A stretch of DNA of 48,468 nt from Glycomyces paridis (lineage in GTDB: Bacteria > Actinomycetota > Actinomycetes > Mycobacteriales > Micromonosporaceae), in assembly GCF_004912155.1 (NCBI RefSeq), contig NZ_STGX01000004.1, positions 135,307 to 183,774 of the forward strand, in the 5' to 3' direction. A model generated the notes under the pieces. That model was not told the DNA's origin and did no database searches. It saw only the letters and a program-made list of their open reading frames with translations. This document shows, piece after piece, positions 23,846 to 32,415 of the stretch. The number at the start of each line of letters is the position of its first letter. Within the stretch, counting starts at the first letter, position 1. The position numbers and the translations under genes were made by a program.

Positions 23846-24838
23846 ATGGTTGAACCGATCCGATGGGGAATCCTGGCGACCGGTGGAATCGCATCGACCT
23901 TTGTGGAAGATCTTGCCCTCCTCGACGATTGCCGCGTCACCGCCGTGGCCTCTCGATCGGCGGAGCGCGCCGCCGCGTTCGCCAAGAAGTACGACATCGA
24001 CAACACCTGGGACTCCGTTCAGGCCCTGGCGGCCGACGACCAGGTCGACATCGTCTACGTCGCCACCCCGCACTCCCACCACTACCTGCCCACGCTCCAG
24101 CTCCTCGAGGCCGGGAAGCACGTCCTGTGCGAGAAGGCCTTCGCCTACAACGCCGCCCAGGCCCGCACCATGTTCGACGTCGCCCGCGAGCACCAGCGGT
24201 TCCTCATGGAGGCCATGTGGACCCGCTGCAACCCGGCCATCCGCGAGATGCGCCGGGCCATCCAGGAGGGCATGATCGGCGAGGTCGTGTCGGTCCACGG
24301 CAACTTCGCGTTCGCCACCGACGCCCCGCCGAGCCACCGCCTGCGCAACCTCGAACTGGCCGGGGGCGCCCTCCTCGACCTCGGGGTCTACCCGCTGACG
24401 CTCGCGCACCTCGCCCTCGGTGCGCCCGAATCGGTCTCGGCCACCGCGATCATGGACACCACCGGCGTCGACGCCTACACGGCGATGACCCTGCGCTACC
24501 CGAACGCGGTCGCGCAGCTGTCGTGCTCCATCCGCGGCGGCGCCGCGAACGAGGTCACCATCTCCGGCACCGAGGGCCGCATCGAACTGCGCGGCTTCGC
24601 CTACCGCCCCAGCGGTTACACGCTGGTGCGCTACAACGAGCCGCCGCGCGAGTTCGAGGCCCCCTACGTCGGCCACGGCTACGTCCACGAGGCCCTGGAG
24701 GTCCACCGGGCCCTGCGCGCCGGACGGCTCGAGTCGACCCTCGTGCCGCCGCAGAGCACCATCGAGGTCCTGGAGGTCATGGACGAGGTCCGTGCCCAGA
24801 TCGACCTGCGCTACCCCGGGGAGACCCACCCGAAGTAG
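23846..24838 (+). CDS. Gfo/Idh/MocA family NAD(P)-dependent oxidoreductase
   Basis: The protein oxidises or reduces a hydroxyl group on a sugar or related ligand using NAD(P). Residues 6-17 (RWGILATGGIAS) form the Rossmann nucleotide loop. The family EKP motif appears as CEKAFAYN near 95-100, keeping the catalytic Lys but replacing Pro by Ala. The C-terminal domain has GGALLDLGVYPLTLAHLALG, where Asp and Tyr mark the usual active-site helix. I use the ATG at 23846 (330 residues), the normal family start, rather than an upstream GTG. It is a single gene between a divergent copC and a terminator. The dihydrodiol/trans-1,2-diol or glucose-fructose subclass is possible but not decided. Confidence 0.9.
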   Translation: MVEPIRWGILATGGIASTFVEDLALLDDCRVTAVASRSAERAAAFAKKYDIDNTWDSVQALAADDQVDIVYVATPHSHHYLPTLQLLEAGKHVLCEKAFAYNAAQARTMFDVAREHQRFLMEAMWTRCNPAIREMRRAIQEGMIGEVVSVHGNFAFATDAPPSHRLRNLELAGGALLDLGVYPLTLAHLALGAPESVSATAIMDTTGVDAYTAMTLRYPNAVAQLSCSIRGGAANEVTISGTEGRIELRGFAYRPSGYTLVRYNEPPREFEAPYVGHGYVHEALEVHRALRAGRLESTLVPPQSTIEVLEVMDEVRAQIDLRYPGETHPK

Positions 24839-24857
24839 CAAGTGCCCCAACGATATT

Positions 24858-24888
24858 CCGCGCGCCGCACGTGAAGTGCGGCGCGCGG
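24858..24888. terminator. Bidirectional terminator
   Basis: A perfect 13-bp stem, CCGCGCGCCGCAC, with loop GTGAA lies between convergent stops at 24838 (plus) and 24897 (minus). CTTAGTT follows on the plus strand and AATAT on the minus strand. Confidence 0.75.
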
Positions 24889-24896
24889 CTTAGTTC

Positions 24897-25766
24897 CTAC
24901 GGCGCCGGCTCGGCCGGGGCCTCCTCGATCGCCTGCACCGCGGCCTCGCGCTTGGCGACGATCGCGGCGTGCTTCTCGCGCAGCCACGCCACCCGCGCCT
25001 CGGCGCTCGCGATCGACGTCTCCTCCGCCTCCTCCACGACGACGCCGCGGCGCCCGGCCTCGGCGCGCAGCACCGCGTCCAGGCCCGGCAGCAGCGCCAT
25101 GACCGGGCCGGTGAAGAACCCGGTCTCGGCCTCCTTCGTGCGGATCCAGCCCTTGTACTCGATCTCGCAGACCACCTGGCGCCTCCCGGCCTCGGGGTCG
25201 CGGATCGCGAGGTCGGTGACCATCGCCCAGATCGTGAACATCGCGGCGGTGGCCTTCTCGGAGACCCACCCGCGCCCGGGGACCGGCGGCAGCAGACCTT
25301 CGACGGACTCGGTGAACGTGTCGGTGGAGAGCTTCTGGAGGATGCCGTCGAGCGAACGCGTCCGGACCGCGCGGACCTTGTGCCACTTGGCGGTCGCGCC
25401 GTCGAAGCCGACCTCCTCGGGGCCGACGTCGATCGTCCCGAAGTTGTCGAGCAGGCCCAGGAGGAGACCGGTGCCCAGCGGCGGCTTGTTCCCCGCCGTG
25501 ATGAGCTTGCCCAGGCTCCACTGCCAGTGCTCGGCCACCGGCGAGGCCGGCAGCGGCAGCCGCCGCAGCAGCTCCTCGACGTCGCCCTCCTTGAGGGCCG
25601 ACTTCGCCTCCCCGGCGAACGCCTGCGCCGCGTCGCGGCGGTCGGTCACGTAGCCGGTCGCGGCGTCCCGCTTCTCCCGGACGGCGTCGACGCCCACGTC
25701 GACGACCATCTTCCCGGCCTCCTGCGCGCGCTGCCTCATCTGTTCGAGGCGATCCTTCATACCCAT
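24897..25766 (-). CDS. Hypothetical protein, 289 residues
   Basis: I do not recognise the family. The N-terminus (MGMKDRLEQMRQRAQEAGKMVVD) and the C-terminus (from about 245, AEARVAWLREKHAAIVAKREAAVQAI) are helical and charged. The middle is mixed, with WQWSLGKLITAGNKPPLGTG near 80 and two Trp/Gly-rich strands (GRGWVSEKATAAMFTIWAMVTDLAI, CEIEYKGWIRTKEAETGFFTGP). No signal peptide is present. The ATG at 25766 is chosen because a TATCTT lies 6 nt upstream, suggesting a leaderless start; an ATG two codons later is equally possible and neither has a ribosome site. Confidence 0.7.
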   Translation of the reverse strand: MGMKDRLEQMRQRAQEAGKMVVDVGVDAVREKRDAATGYVTDRRDAAQAFAGEAKSALKEGDVEELLRRLPLPASPVAEHWQWSLGKLITAGNKPPLGTGLLLGLLDNFGTIDVGPEEVGFDGATAKWHKVRAVRTRSLDGILQKLSTDTFTESVEGLLPPVPGRGWVSEKATAAMFTIWAMVTDLAIRDPEAGRRQVVCEIEYKGWIRTKEAETGFFTGPVMALLPGLDAVLRAEAGRRGVVVEEAEETSIASAEARVAWLREKHAAIVAKREAAVQAIEEAPAEPAP

Positions 25767-25851
25767 GGATGCAAGATACCGGCACGGCCCCAACGCAGGT
25801 CGGGGCGCGTTCGGCGCACCTCCCGCGCGGCGCCGCCCCGCGCGGACCGGC

Positions 25852-26253
25852 TCAGCGCTCGAGGTTGCCGCGCGCGCGTTCCTGCATGTAGTCGGGCATG
25901 TTGCGGGTGACCATGCCCATGACATCGATCTTGTCGCCCACGAGCTCCTGCGCCATGGCCGCCATCTTCATGCCGTACGTCGCCTTGGCCTCGTTGATGA
26001 GCGCGATGATGGAGGGGCCGAGCGTCTGCTTCATGCGCATCGCGTACTCGTCGATGCCGATCTCGGCGACCTTGCCGTCGCCGTCGAGCTTGACGCGCAG
26101 GTAGCCGTCCTCGGAGTAGACCTCCACGGCGTCGGTGCCCGCCTCGGCGGCCAGCGCCTCGTACTTGGCGAGCATCGCCTCGGCGTCGGTCCTCATCTGC
26201 TCCAGGCGCGCCATCATGGCCTCGGGGTCCATGCCGCCCAACCGGTCGCTCAT
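25852..26253 (-). CDS. YbaB/EbfC-like protein (second gene of pair 1)
   Basis: This 133-residue protein has the YbaB layout. A helix (MMARLEQMRTDAEAMLAKYEALAAEAG) leads to a three-stranded sheet (VEVYSEDGYLRVKLDGDGKVAEIGID) and a second long helix (LGPSIIALINEAKATYGMKMAAMAQ). A tail IDVMGMVTRNMPDYMQERARGNLER is shared with the gene at 32416. YbaB proteins bind DNA as dimers in several bacteria; in actinobacteria, longer versions accompany WXG100 genes with unknown roles. GAGGAG stands 5 nt before the ATG. It overlaps the upstream YbaB-like gene by 4 bp. Confidence 0.8.
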   Translation of the reverse strand: MSDRLGGMDPEAMMARLEQMRTDAEAMLAKYEALAAEAGTDAVEVYSEDGYLRVKLDGDGKVAEIGIDEYAMRMKQTLGPSIIALINEAKATYGMKMAAMAQELVGDKIDVMGMVTRNMPDYMQERARGNLER

Positions 26254-26585
26254 CGCTGCTCCTCTTCCCGCTCGATCCGCTCGGGCGTGCCGTCGAAGGA
26301 CTCCGGGGAGATCTCCCTGCCCATGATCTGCCCGGCCTGCTCGGCCATCTCGGCCCCGGCCTTCCGGTTCGCGTCCTTGATCGTCTCGACGATGAGCTCG
26401 CCGAGCTCGACGCCGGAGAGCTCGAACGCGTTGAGGCGCAGGTCGAGCTCCCAGATGCTGTCGGCGGCGCCGGCCACGACGCGGACCGCGCCGCCCTCGC
26501 TGATCGCCTCGGCGCGCAGCTCGACGGCGATCCGCTCGATCGCCTTGGCCTTGCCCCGCATTTCCTCCGCCGAATCCTCGGACAC
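26250..26585 (-). CDS. YbaB/EbfC-like protein (first gene of pair 1)
   Basis: This 111-residue protein carries AEAISEGGAVRVVAGAADSIWELDLRLNAFELSGVELGELIVETIKDAN, the YbaB sheet and second helix. The first helix is short (EEMRGKAKAIERIAVE). The C-terminus is acidic. GTG start with GGGAGG 5 nt upstream. It is paralogous to the gene at 32817 and occupies the same place ahead of its partner, so the pair was duplicated as a unit. It diverges from the WG-domain gene at 26774; a TTGGCGCCAA palindrome (26706-26715) lies in the shared control region. Confidence 0.72.
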   Translation of the reverse strand: MSEDSAEEMRGKAKAIERIAVELRAEAISEGGAVRVVAGAADSIWELDLRLNAFELSGVELGELIVETIKDANRKAGAEMAEQAGQIMGREISPESFDGTPERIEREEEQR

Positions 26586-26773
26586 GGCATCCTCCCAGGG
26601 TCTGGCCGCGGCGCCCTCCGCCGCGGCGTCATCCCAGCATGCTACAAGCCCGAAGCGAGCAACCGCACCGGCCGCGATCGTGGCAGTGCGGGACTATCGT
26701 TCTCATTGGCGCCAAATTGCTCCCGAGCGCCCTATCGACAACGATTCAAACCTCCTTCGGAAGGAGCTTGCCC

Positions 26774-27103
26774 GTGGCCACCGGATACGGAGTCGACCCC
26801 GAGGAACTGCGACAGGCCGCCACCACCCTGCGCGGCAGCACTGGAGAGATACAGGCGCTCGCCGACTACTGTCAGGAGGCTGATCCGGACCCCGAGGCGT
26901 GGGGATTGTGCGGCATACCGTTCGGCGCCGTCTACTTCGGACTCGCGGAGCTGTACCGGGCCATTCTCGGCCAGTTCACCGACGCCGTCGAGGGCCTCTC
27001 CGACAACATCGAGGCCTGCGCCGACAGCTACGACGCCACCGACCAGGAGATCGTGACCGGTCTCAACGCCATCGGCTCGAACATCGAAGGGACCGCGGTA
27101 TGA
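26774..27103 (+). CDS. WXG100/EspC-like small protein with WG motif
   Basis: The 109-residue helical protein begins VDPEELRQAATTLRGSTGEI, then has AWGLCGIPFGAVYF near 42-55 and ends with ACADSYDATDQEIVTGLNAIG. Size, helix-turn(WG)-helix order and neighbours fit T7SS small substrates of the WXG100/EspC type, although the exact WXG triplet is absent. The same domain appears fused to larger proteins at 34369 (C-terminal) and 38985 (N-terminal). GTG start with GGAAGGAG 7 nt upstream. The stop overlaps the next start (ATGA). Confidence 0.78.
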   Translation: MATGYGVDPEELRQAATTLRGSTGEIQALADYCQEADPDPEAWGLCGIPFGAVYFGLAELYRAILGQFTDAVEGLSDNIEACADSYDATDQEIVTGLNAIGSNIEGTAV

Positions 27104-28188
27104 GCGACGAGATCGAGAAGCCGACCTGGCAGGACGAGGCCCCCGAGGCCGAGCACGGCGTCCTCACCGACCCCTCCCAGCTCTCGGGCGAGAACTGGAC
27201 GCCCGACAGCGGCACCGTCACCGAGCAGGCGCTCCAGATCGACGGCGTCAGCAACGTCGCCTCGGCCTACGACTCGGGCAAGAGCGTCGTGGAGGCCGCC
27301 CAGGGCGTCGACAGCCTCACCGACTGGGAGGGCATGTTCGGCCTCGCCAGCACCTTCGGCGACGCCGTCACCAACATCGGCGACCAGGTGCAGGGCATCT
27401 GCGACTTCGCGAAGGTCCTCGCCGAGAACCCCCTGGGCTGGCTCGCCGGGACCATCACCGAGTTCCTGCTGGGCATCTTCCAGCCGCTCGACGACCTGGT
27501 CCAGCTCGTCTCGGGCAACGAGGGCCTCATCACGAACTCCTCGGAGATGTGGGGCTCGGTCGCCGACGGCTGCCCGCAGGTCGCCGACTTCTTCTCCCAG
27601 ACCGCCGAGTCCGCGCTCCAGGGCTGGGAGGGCGACGCGGCGAACGCCGCGCGCACCCGCGTCACCGAGGTCGGCTTCGGGCTCCAGATCATGGGCTTCC
27701 TCGCCGTCGGCATGAAGCACCTGCTCGTCAAGGCCGCCGAGCTCGCCGCCGCCGCGTACGAGAAGGTCAAGGGCTACATCGCCGACGGCGTCGAGTGGGT
27801 GCTCACCCGGATCGTGGCCTACCTGGCCGCCAGCTGGGCCACGCTCGGCGCGGCCGTGCCGGTGGCCGTCGCCGACACCGTGCGCAAGGTCTGCACCCTG
27901 CTCATGGACGCCTACAACTGGATCAAGCGGGCCATCGAGGTCTTCGTCAACATGGTGAAGGCCTCGCAGATGGTGCAGCAGGTCGTCACGAAGGTCAAGC
28001 CCGTCCTGGACTTCCTCCAGAAGGCCCAGCCGTACATCGCGGGCGCGCAGCAGGCCTACGAGGGCTACCAGTTCGCGCAGGAGTTCGCCGCCGACCCCGG
28101 CGGCACCGCGCAGCAGACCGCCCAGGACCAGATCACGCAGCGCTACGGCGACCTCGCCGGGGACGCGTTCGGGCAGGTCTTCAAGTAG
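27100..28188 (+). CDS. Large WXG-type T7SS-like protein with PLDDL core (copy 1)
   Basis: The 362-residue protein has an acidic N-terminus, then a conserved core shared with the genes at 34369 and 38985. The core reads NPLGWLAGTITEFLLGIFQ followed by PLDDL (129-133), VSGNEG, and an amphipathic helix with QGWEGDAANAARTRV where WEG sits at 176-178. A hydrophobic helical region follows (about 195-265, LAAAAYEKVKGYIADGVEWV), then a helical C-terminus. No classical signal peptide is present. It is translated together with the WG protein at 26774. I infer a secreted heterodimer. Its end is followed by a strong terminator. Confidence 0.75.
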   Translation: MSDEIEKPTWQDEAPEAEHGVLTDPSQLSGENWTPDSGTVTEQALQIDGVSNVASAYDSGKSVVEAAQGVDSLTDWEGMFGLASTFGDAVTNIGDQVQGICDFAKVLAENPLGWLAGTITEFLLGIFQPLDDLVQLVSGNEGLITNSSEMWGSVADGCPQVADFFSQTAESALQGWEGDAANAARTRVTEVGFGLQIMGFLAVGMKHLLVKAAELAAAAYEKVKGYIADGVEWVLTRIVAYLAASWATLGAAVPVAVADTVRKVCTLLMDAYNWIKRAIEVFVNMVKASQMVQQVVTKVKPVLDFLQKAQPYIAGAQQAYEGYQFAQEFAADPGGTAQQTAQDQITQRYGDLAGDAFGQVFK

Positions 28189-28225
28189 CGCGAACGCCCA
28201 AGCAGGACAGAGGAAACGGTTTCGG

Positions 28226-28271
28226 CGGGGTCCTGCGGCGCGGCCTTCGGGCCCCGCCGCGGGACCCCGCT
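28226..28271 (+). terminator. Intrinsic-like terminator
   Basis: A 16-bp stem with one G-T wobble (left arm 28226-28241, right arm 28256-28271) and a 14-nt loop stands 38 bp past the stop at 28188, followed by TTT. It separates the WG/PLDDL pair from the SPFH gene. The AT-rich CTTGTAAAGTAAGG just after it may hold the next promoter. Confidence 0.7.
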
Positions 28272-28382
28272 TTGGCGTCGCTCTTGTAAAGTAAGGCCCA
28301 CCGATCCGGCGGCGGACGGTCCCGAGTTCCGCCGCCCGCCCCCGGCAGGGCGCCCACCCGCAGCGAAGGACAGTGACCGAAC

Positions 28383-29501
28383 ATGGGTCTTTTCGACGGC
28401 ATCCGCGGTGAGTTCATCGACATCGTCGAATGGCTCGACAACTCCCGCGACACGCTGGTCTGGCGGTTCCCCCGCCACGACAACGAGATCAAGATGGGCG
28501 CCAGGCTCGTCGTGCGCGAGTCCCAGTCCGCGGTGTTCATCAACGAGGGCCAGCTCGCCGACGTGTTCGGGCCCGGCACCCACACCCTCGCCACGGGCAA
28601 CCTGCCGATCCTGTCGACCCTCAAGGGCTGGAAGTACGGCTTCGACTCCCCGTTCAAGGCCGAGGTCTACTTCGTCAACACCCGCCAGTTCACCGACTTC
28701 AAGTGGGGCACCAAGAACCCGGTCCTGGTGCGGGACCCCGAGTTCGGGGCCGTGCGCATCCGCGCCTTCGGCGCCTATGCGATCCGCGTCGTCGACCCCG
28801 CGGCCCTGCTGCGCGAGTCCGCCGGCACCGACGCGCAGTTCCGCACCGAGGAGATCGAGTCCTGGCTGCGCGAGAAGGTCATCGGGGCCTTCGCGCCCGC
28901 CATCGCCTCGGCCCGCATCCCCGTGCTGGACATGGCGATCCACCAGGAGCAGATCGGCCAGCAGCTCAAGTCGGCGATCTCGGCGCAGCTCGCGCCGCTC
29001 GGCCTCGAGGTCCCCTCGTTCACCATCTCCAACATCTCGCTCCCCGAAGAGGTCGAGCAGGCCATCGACAAGCGCGCCTCCATGGGCGTGGTCGGCGACC
29101 TCGGCGCGTACACCCAGTTCCAGGCCGCGAACGCCCTGGAGGACGCGGCCCAGCACGGCGGCGGCGCCGCCGACGCCCTCAGCCTCGGCGCGGGCATGGC
29201 GATGGGCAACCAGTTGGCCGCCAACATGGCCGCGCAGCAGCAGCCGCAGTACCAGCAGGCCCCGCCCGCCGCGGGCCCGCCGCCGCTCCCGGTCGCCGCC
29301 GCCTGGTACCTGGGCCTCGGCGGCCAGCAGGCCGGGCCGTTCGACGTCCCCGCCCTCCAGCAGAAGATCGCCGCGGGCGAGCTCACCCGCGAGACCCTCG
29401 CCTGGAAGCAGGGCCAGGCCGCCTGGTCCCCCGCCGGCCAGGTGCCCGAGCTCTCCGGGCTCTTCGGCATGGTCCCGCCGCCGCCGCTGCCCCCGCAGTA
29501 G
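28383..29501 (+). CDS. SPFH protein with C-terminal GYF-like domain
   Basis: This 372-residue protein resembles the YdjI-type SPFH proteins often labelled 'virion core protein'. Residues 1-250 form the SPFH fold: MGLFDGIRGEFIDIVEW, VVRESQSAVFINEGQLADVFGPGTHTL, NLPILSTLKGW. A Gln/Pro-rich linker (about 275-300) leads to a GYF_2/DUF4339-like module, WYLGLGGQQAGPFDVPALQQ and ETLAWKQGQAAW, then a proline tail. It has no transmembrane helix, so membrane binding would be peripheral. In Bacillus the ydjFGHI operon joins such a protein with PspA and a zinc-ribbon protein; a zinc-ribbon gene follows here too. Confidence 0.85.
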   Translation: MGLFDGIRGEFIDIVEWLDNSRDTLVWRFPRHDNEIKMGARLVVRESQSAVFINEGQLADVFGPGTHTLATGNLPILSTLKGWKYGFDSPFKAEVYFVNTRQFTDFKWGTKNPVLVRDPEFGAVRIRAFGAYAIRVVDPAALLRESAGTDAQFRTEEIESWLREKVIGAFAPAIASARIPVLDMAIHQEQIGQQLKSAISAQLAPLGLEVPSFTISNISLPEEVEQAIDKRASMGVVGDLGAYTQFQAANALEDAAQHGGGAADALSLGAGMAMGNQLAANMAAQQQPQYQQAPPAAGPPPLPVAAAWYLGLGGQQAGPFDVPALQQKIAAGELTRETLAWKQGQAAWSPAGQVPELSGLFGMVPPPPLPPQ

Positions 29502-29524
29502 CCACCCCTCAAGAGGAGAGACCC

Positions 29525-30586
29525 GTGACGAACCCGGCTCCCGCCAGCCACCAGACCTACCCGTGCGGGGACTGCGGCGCGCAGCTCCAGTTCGCGCCCG
29601 GCACCACCGACCTCGCCTGCCCGTACTGCGGTGCGCGGCAGCGGATCGCGCCCCAGCAGCGCCAGGTCGTCGAGCACGACTACAACGCCCTCGGCGCCAA
29701 GCCCCGCCGCAACCCCGAGCAGGTGCCGCCGAACCTGTTCGTGTGCACCGGATGCAAGGCCCACACCGAGTCCGACGCCTGGTCGGACGTGTGCCAGTTC
29801 TGCGGCGCGCCCGTCGTGGCCGACCGGTTCGACCCGAACCTCGTCGCCCCCGAGGGCGTCGTCCCGTTCCAGCTCGACAAGGGCAGGGCGCGCGAGGCGC
29901 TCAAGTCCTGGGTGTCGAGCCGCTGGTTCGCGCCCAACGCGTTCAAGAAGGTCGACGAGGCCGAGTCGCTCAAGAGCACCTACCTGCCGCACTGGACCTG
30001 GGACGCCCAGACCACCACCGACTACCGCGGCGAACGTGGCGAGCACTACTACGTCGAGGTCGACGGCAAGAGCGAGCGCCGCACCCGCTGGCACCGCGCG
30101 CACGGCACCGTCCAGCGCGCCTTCGACGACGTGGTCGTCCCGGCCACCGCCCACGTCAGCGGCGACTACCTCGACGACCTCTCGCCCGACTGGGACACGA
30201 AGAAGGCCGTGGCCTTCCAGCCGCAGTACCTCTCGGGGCACTTCACGCAGCGCTACGAGGTCGGGCCCGACCAGGGCCTGGAGGCCGCGAAGCGCAAGAT
30301 GGCCCCGATCATCCGCAAGGACGTCGAACGGCACATCGGCGGCGACGAGCAGCGCGTCCACCACATGGACACCCGGTACGCGAACCTGACGTTCAAGCTC
30401 CTGCTCCTGCCCGTCTGGCTCCTCGCCTACCTGTTCAACGGCCGCACCTGGCAGGTCCTCGTCTCCGGCCAGACCGGCAAGGTCGAAGGCGAGCGTCCTT
30501 GGAGCGCTTGGAAGATCACCTTCGCGATCCTCACCGCGCTCATCGTCCTCGCGGGCGTCGTCTACCTCGTCTACACCAACCGGTGA
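29525..30586 (+). CDS. Double zinc-ribbon membrane protein (YdjG-like)
   Basis: The 353-residue protein begins with two treble-Cys ribbons. The first uses C14, C17, C32 and C35 (YPCGDCG, ACPYCGARQ), the second C74, C77, C90 and C93 (VCTGCK, VCQFCGAPV). A soluble domain follows (FQLDKGRAREALKSWVSSRWFAP, YLPHWTWDAQTTTDYRGERG), then two C-terminal membrane helices (about 300-318 and 334-350). The order matches TFIIB-type zinc-ribbon membrane proteins found with SPFH proteins. GTG start with GAGGAG 6 nt upstream, 23 bp after the SPFH stop. Its stop overlaps the next GTG. It probably works with the SPFH scaffold at the membrane. Confidence 0.84.
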   Translation: MTNPAPASHQTYPCGDCGAQLQFAPGTTDLACPYCGARQRIAPQQRQVVEHDYNALGAKPRRNPEQVPPNLFVCTGCKAHTESDAWSDVCQFCGAPVVADRFDPNLVAPEGVVPFQLDKGRAREALKSWVSSRWFAPNAFKKVDEAESLKSTYLPHWTWDAQTTTDYRGERGEHYYVEVDGKSERRTRWHRAHGTVQRAFDDVVVPATAHVSGDYLDDLSPDWDTKKAVAFQPQYLSGHFTQRYEVGPDQGLEAAKRKMAPIIRKDVERHIGGDEQRVHHMDTRYANLTFKLLLLPVWLLAYLFNGRTWQVLVSGQTGKVEGERPWSAWKITFAILTALIVLAGVVYLVYTNR

Positions 30587-31755
30587 CCGGCGGCCGTGAG
30601 GGCCGGGCGCGGCCCTTTCGCGCCTACGCCGACCGCGAGCGCGCCCTCGCGTCGCCGCGCCCGCTGCGCGTGAGCGAGCCGATGCGACTCCTCGACGAGC
30701 AGGTCACCGCCCGCGTCAGGGGCCCTCGCGGCGGCTCCGCGATCCCCGACCGGAAGCCGATACCGGCCTTCCAGGAACCCGACCTCGTGCCCGGGCCCGG
30801 CGAGGGCCTCCTGTCGCTCCTGGTCGACGGCGGCGCGACCGCCCCGGTCGCGGCCGTCGACGGCGTCCCGCTGACGGTCGGCTGCGGCCAGCTCGACCTC
30901 GTGCTCCGCGCCGGACCGCACACCGTCGAAGTCCAGGGCGTCCGCACCGTCGACCCGGTCGCAGTCCACATCGTCCCCGGCGGCTCGCATCGGTTGCAGT
31001 ACTACGAGGACGACGCCGTCGGGCACCGCGTCCTCGGCGCGCTCCCCGATACCTACGCGTTCACGCCGACGAACGCGGGCTGCCTGTGGTGGCTCGTCCT
31101 CGTCTCGCTCCTGTGCGGCCTGCCGTACGCCGCGGTCGCCTGGCTGCAACCGCCCCTGCTCGTCTCCGCGATCACCTCCGGCGCGATCTCCTTGGCGCTC
31201 ATAGCAATCTGCGTCCCGGCCCACCGCCGCAGCAAGGCCCGCCACCGCCGCGCCCTCGCCGCCCAGCGGCGCGCCGCCCCAAGCGAACCCGTGCCCCACC
31301 ACGGGGACGCGTTCCTCCTCGGCGCCGACCCCATTGCGCTGCCGCCGATCCCGCCCGGCCACGCCGCGATCGACCTGCACCTGGACTGCGCCCGGCACCT
31401 GTGGGCCGGGCGTCGCGCCCTTCCCGAAGGCGGATTCCTCGCCCGCGCCTGGACGAACCCGCCGCGCGTGCGCATCGACGGCGTCGAGCGGCCCGCGTCC
31501 TGGGGCCACTGGCGGTACCTCGTTCCCCCTGGCGCACATCAGATCACCATCCTCGTGGACGGCCGTCCCGCGAACCTCGGCGTCCCCGCCCGCCACACCG
31601 GCGGCACCGAGGAGCACGCCGACCTCACCGTGGACGCCCCCGCCGGAGCGGCGGTGCGCGTGGACGCCGAAGCGCACGTGTACGCGATCTGGCGCCCCGC
31701 CTCCGGCGAGGTCGAGTCCTTCCGCCCGCGACTGCTCCTCGAACCGGTCCCCTAA
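30583..31755 (+). CDS. Beta-TM-beta family protein (copy 1)
   Basis: I recognise no named family, but the protein has two clear paralogues in the window (33155 and 40233). The 390 residues show an N-terminal beta domain (about 75-142) with PVAAVDG and the motif PHTVEVQG at 112-119. Two adjacent membrane helices follow (about 166-189 and 192-212), with a basic loop after them. A second beta domain (about 245-390) has RHLWAG, RVRIDG, WGHWRYLVPPGAHQITI and AHVYAIW. The N-domain resembles PEGA-like carbohydrate- or peptide-binding repeats. It starts within the stop of the zinc-ribbon gene. Its TAA overlaps the stop of the opposing gene by 4 bp. Confidence 0.75.
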   Translation: MTGGREGRARPFRAYADRERALASPRPLRVSEPMRLLDEQVTARVRGPRGGSAIPDRKPIPAFQEPDLVPGPGEGLLSLLVDGGATAPVAAVDGVPLTVGCGQLDLVLRAGPHTVEVQGVRTVDPVAVHIVPGGSHRLQYYEDDAVGHRVLGALPDTYAFTPTNAGCLWWLVLVSLLCGLPYAAVAWLQPPLLVSAITSGAISLALIAICVPAHRRSKARHRRALAAQRRAAPSEPVPHHGDAFLLGADPIALPPIPPGHAAIDLHLDCARHLWAGRRALPEGGFLARAWTNPPRVRIDGVERPASWGHWRYLVPPGAHQITILVDGRPANLGVPARHTGGTEEHADLTVDAPAGAAVRVDAEAHVYAIWRPASGEVESFRPRLLLEPVP

Positions 31756-32399
31756 CGGCGCTTGCGCAGATCCACTCCCGAACCGTCGGCGAACGTGATC
31801 CTCCGGTACACCCCCGCGGGCTTGAAGCGCCGCAGAATCCTGGTGCACCGCATACGGTCCACCGCGCCCTCGTACTCGTAGCCGCCCTCGCGCACCTCGA
31901 CCAGCGTCCGCACCGGCCACGGCCCCTCGAAGTCGCTCGGCTCCCCCGACCCGCTCAGGAACCTCCCGTAGGTGCGGCCCGTGACCTCCACGAACGCTAT
32001 GCGCCGGTTCGTGAACGCCCACACGCCCCGGCACCGCAGCGCCGGGGTGACCAGGCGCCCCATGATCGAGTCGCCGCCACCGCCCCTCAGGACCACGTTG
32101 GGCCCCTTCCGCTTCCCGGAAGGCCCGTCCGCGCTCGCCCCGCTCAGCCCGTCACCGATGATCGCGAGCACGATCAGGAGCACCACCGAACCGAGCACCC
32201 AAGCGAGCGTCAGCCACACGACCTTCCACACCCGCCTGGCGACCTGCTCAGACGTCCACGGCGGCTTCGCGATCCCGTCGAGCTCAGGCAACCGCCACAC
32301 CGGCGCCCACTCGATGAGCCGCTCACCGGGCTCAAGCCACTGCCGTTCGAGCATGACCGGCCCGTCGAGCTTCAAATCGAATCTAGGGGTACGAGACAT
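31752..32399 (-). CDS. Membrane protein with PH-like C-terminal domain
   Basis: The 215-residue protein has a soluble N-terminus (LEPGERLIEWAPVWRLP), one membrane helix at about 58-82 and a Gly/Arg linker. The C-terminal domain (RGVWAFTNRRIAFVEV, PVRTLVEVREGGYEY, FKPAGVYRRITFADGSG) looks like a bacterial PH-fold, by strand pattern only. AAGGAG lies 11 nt before the ATG. It ends the long minus-strand gene row of the second module. Its TAG and the TAA of the opposing beta-TM-beta gene share the bases CTAA. Confidence 0.6.
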   Translation of the reverse strand: MSRTPRFDLKLDGPVMLERQWLEPGERLIEWAPVWRLPELDGIAKPPWTSEQVARRVWKVVWLTLAWVLGSVVLLIVLAIIGDGLSGASADGPSGKRKGPNVVLRGGGGDSIMGRLVTPALRCRGVWAFTNRRIAFVEVTGRTYGRFLSGSGEPSDFEGPWPVRTLVEVREGGYEYEGAVDRMRCTRILRRFKPAGVYRRITFADGSGVDLRKRR

Positions 32400-32415
32400 C
32401 AGGGGTGTCACTCCT

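Noticed and set aside
28383..29501. Phage virion core protein
   Set aside because: This label is used for YdjI-like SPFH proteins, but the sequence is an SPFH plus GYF protein and no phage structural genes surround it.
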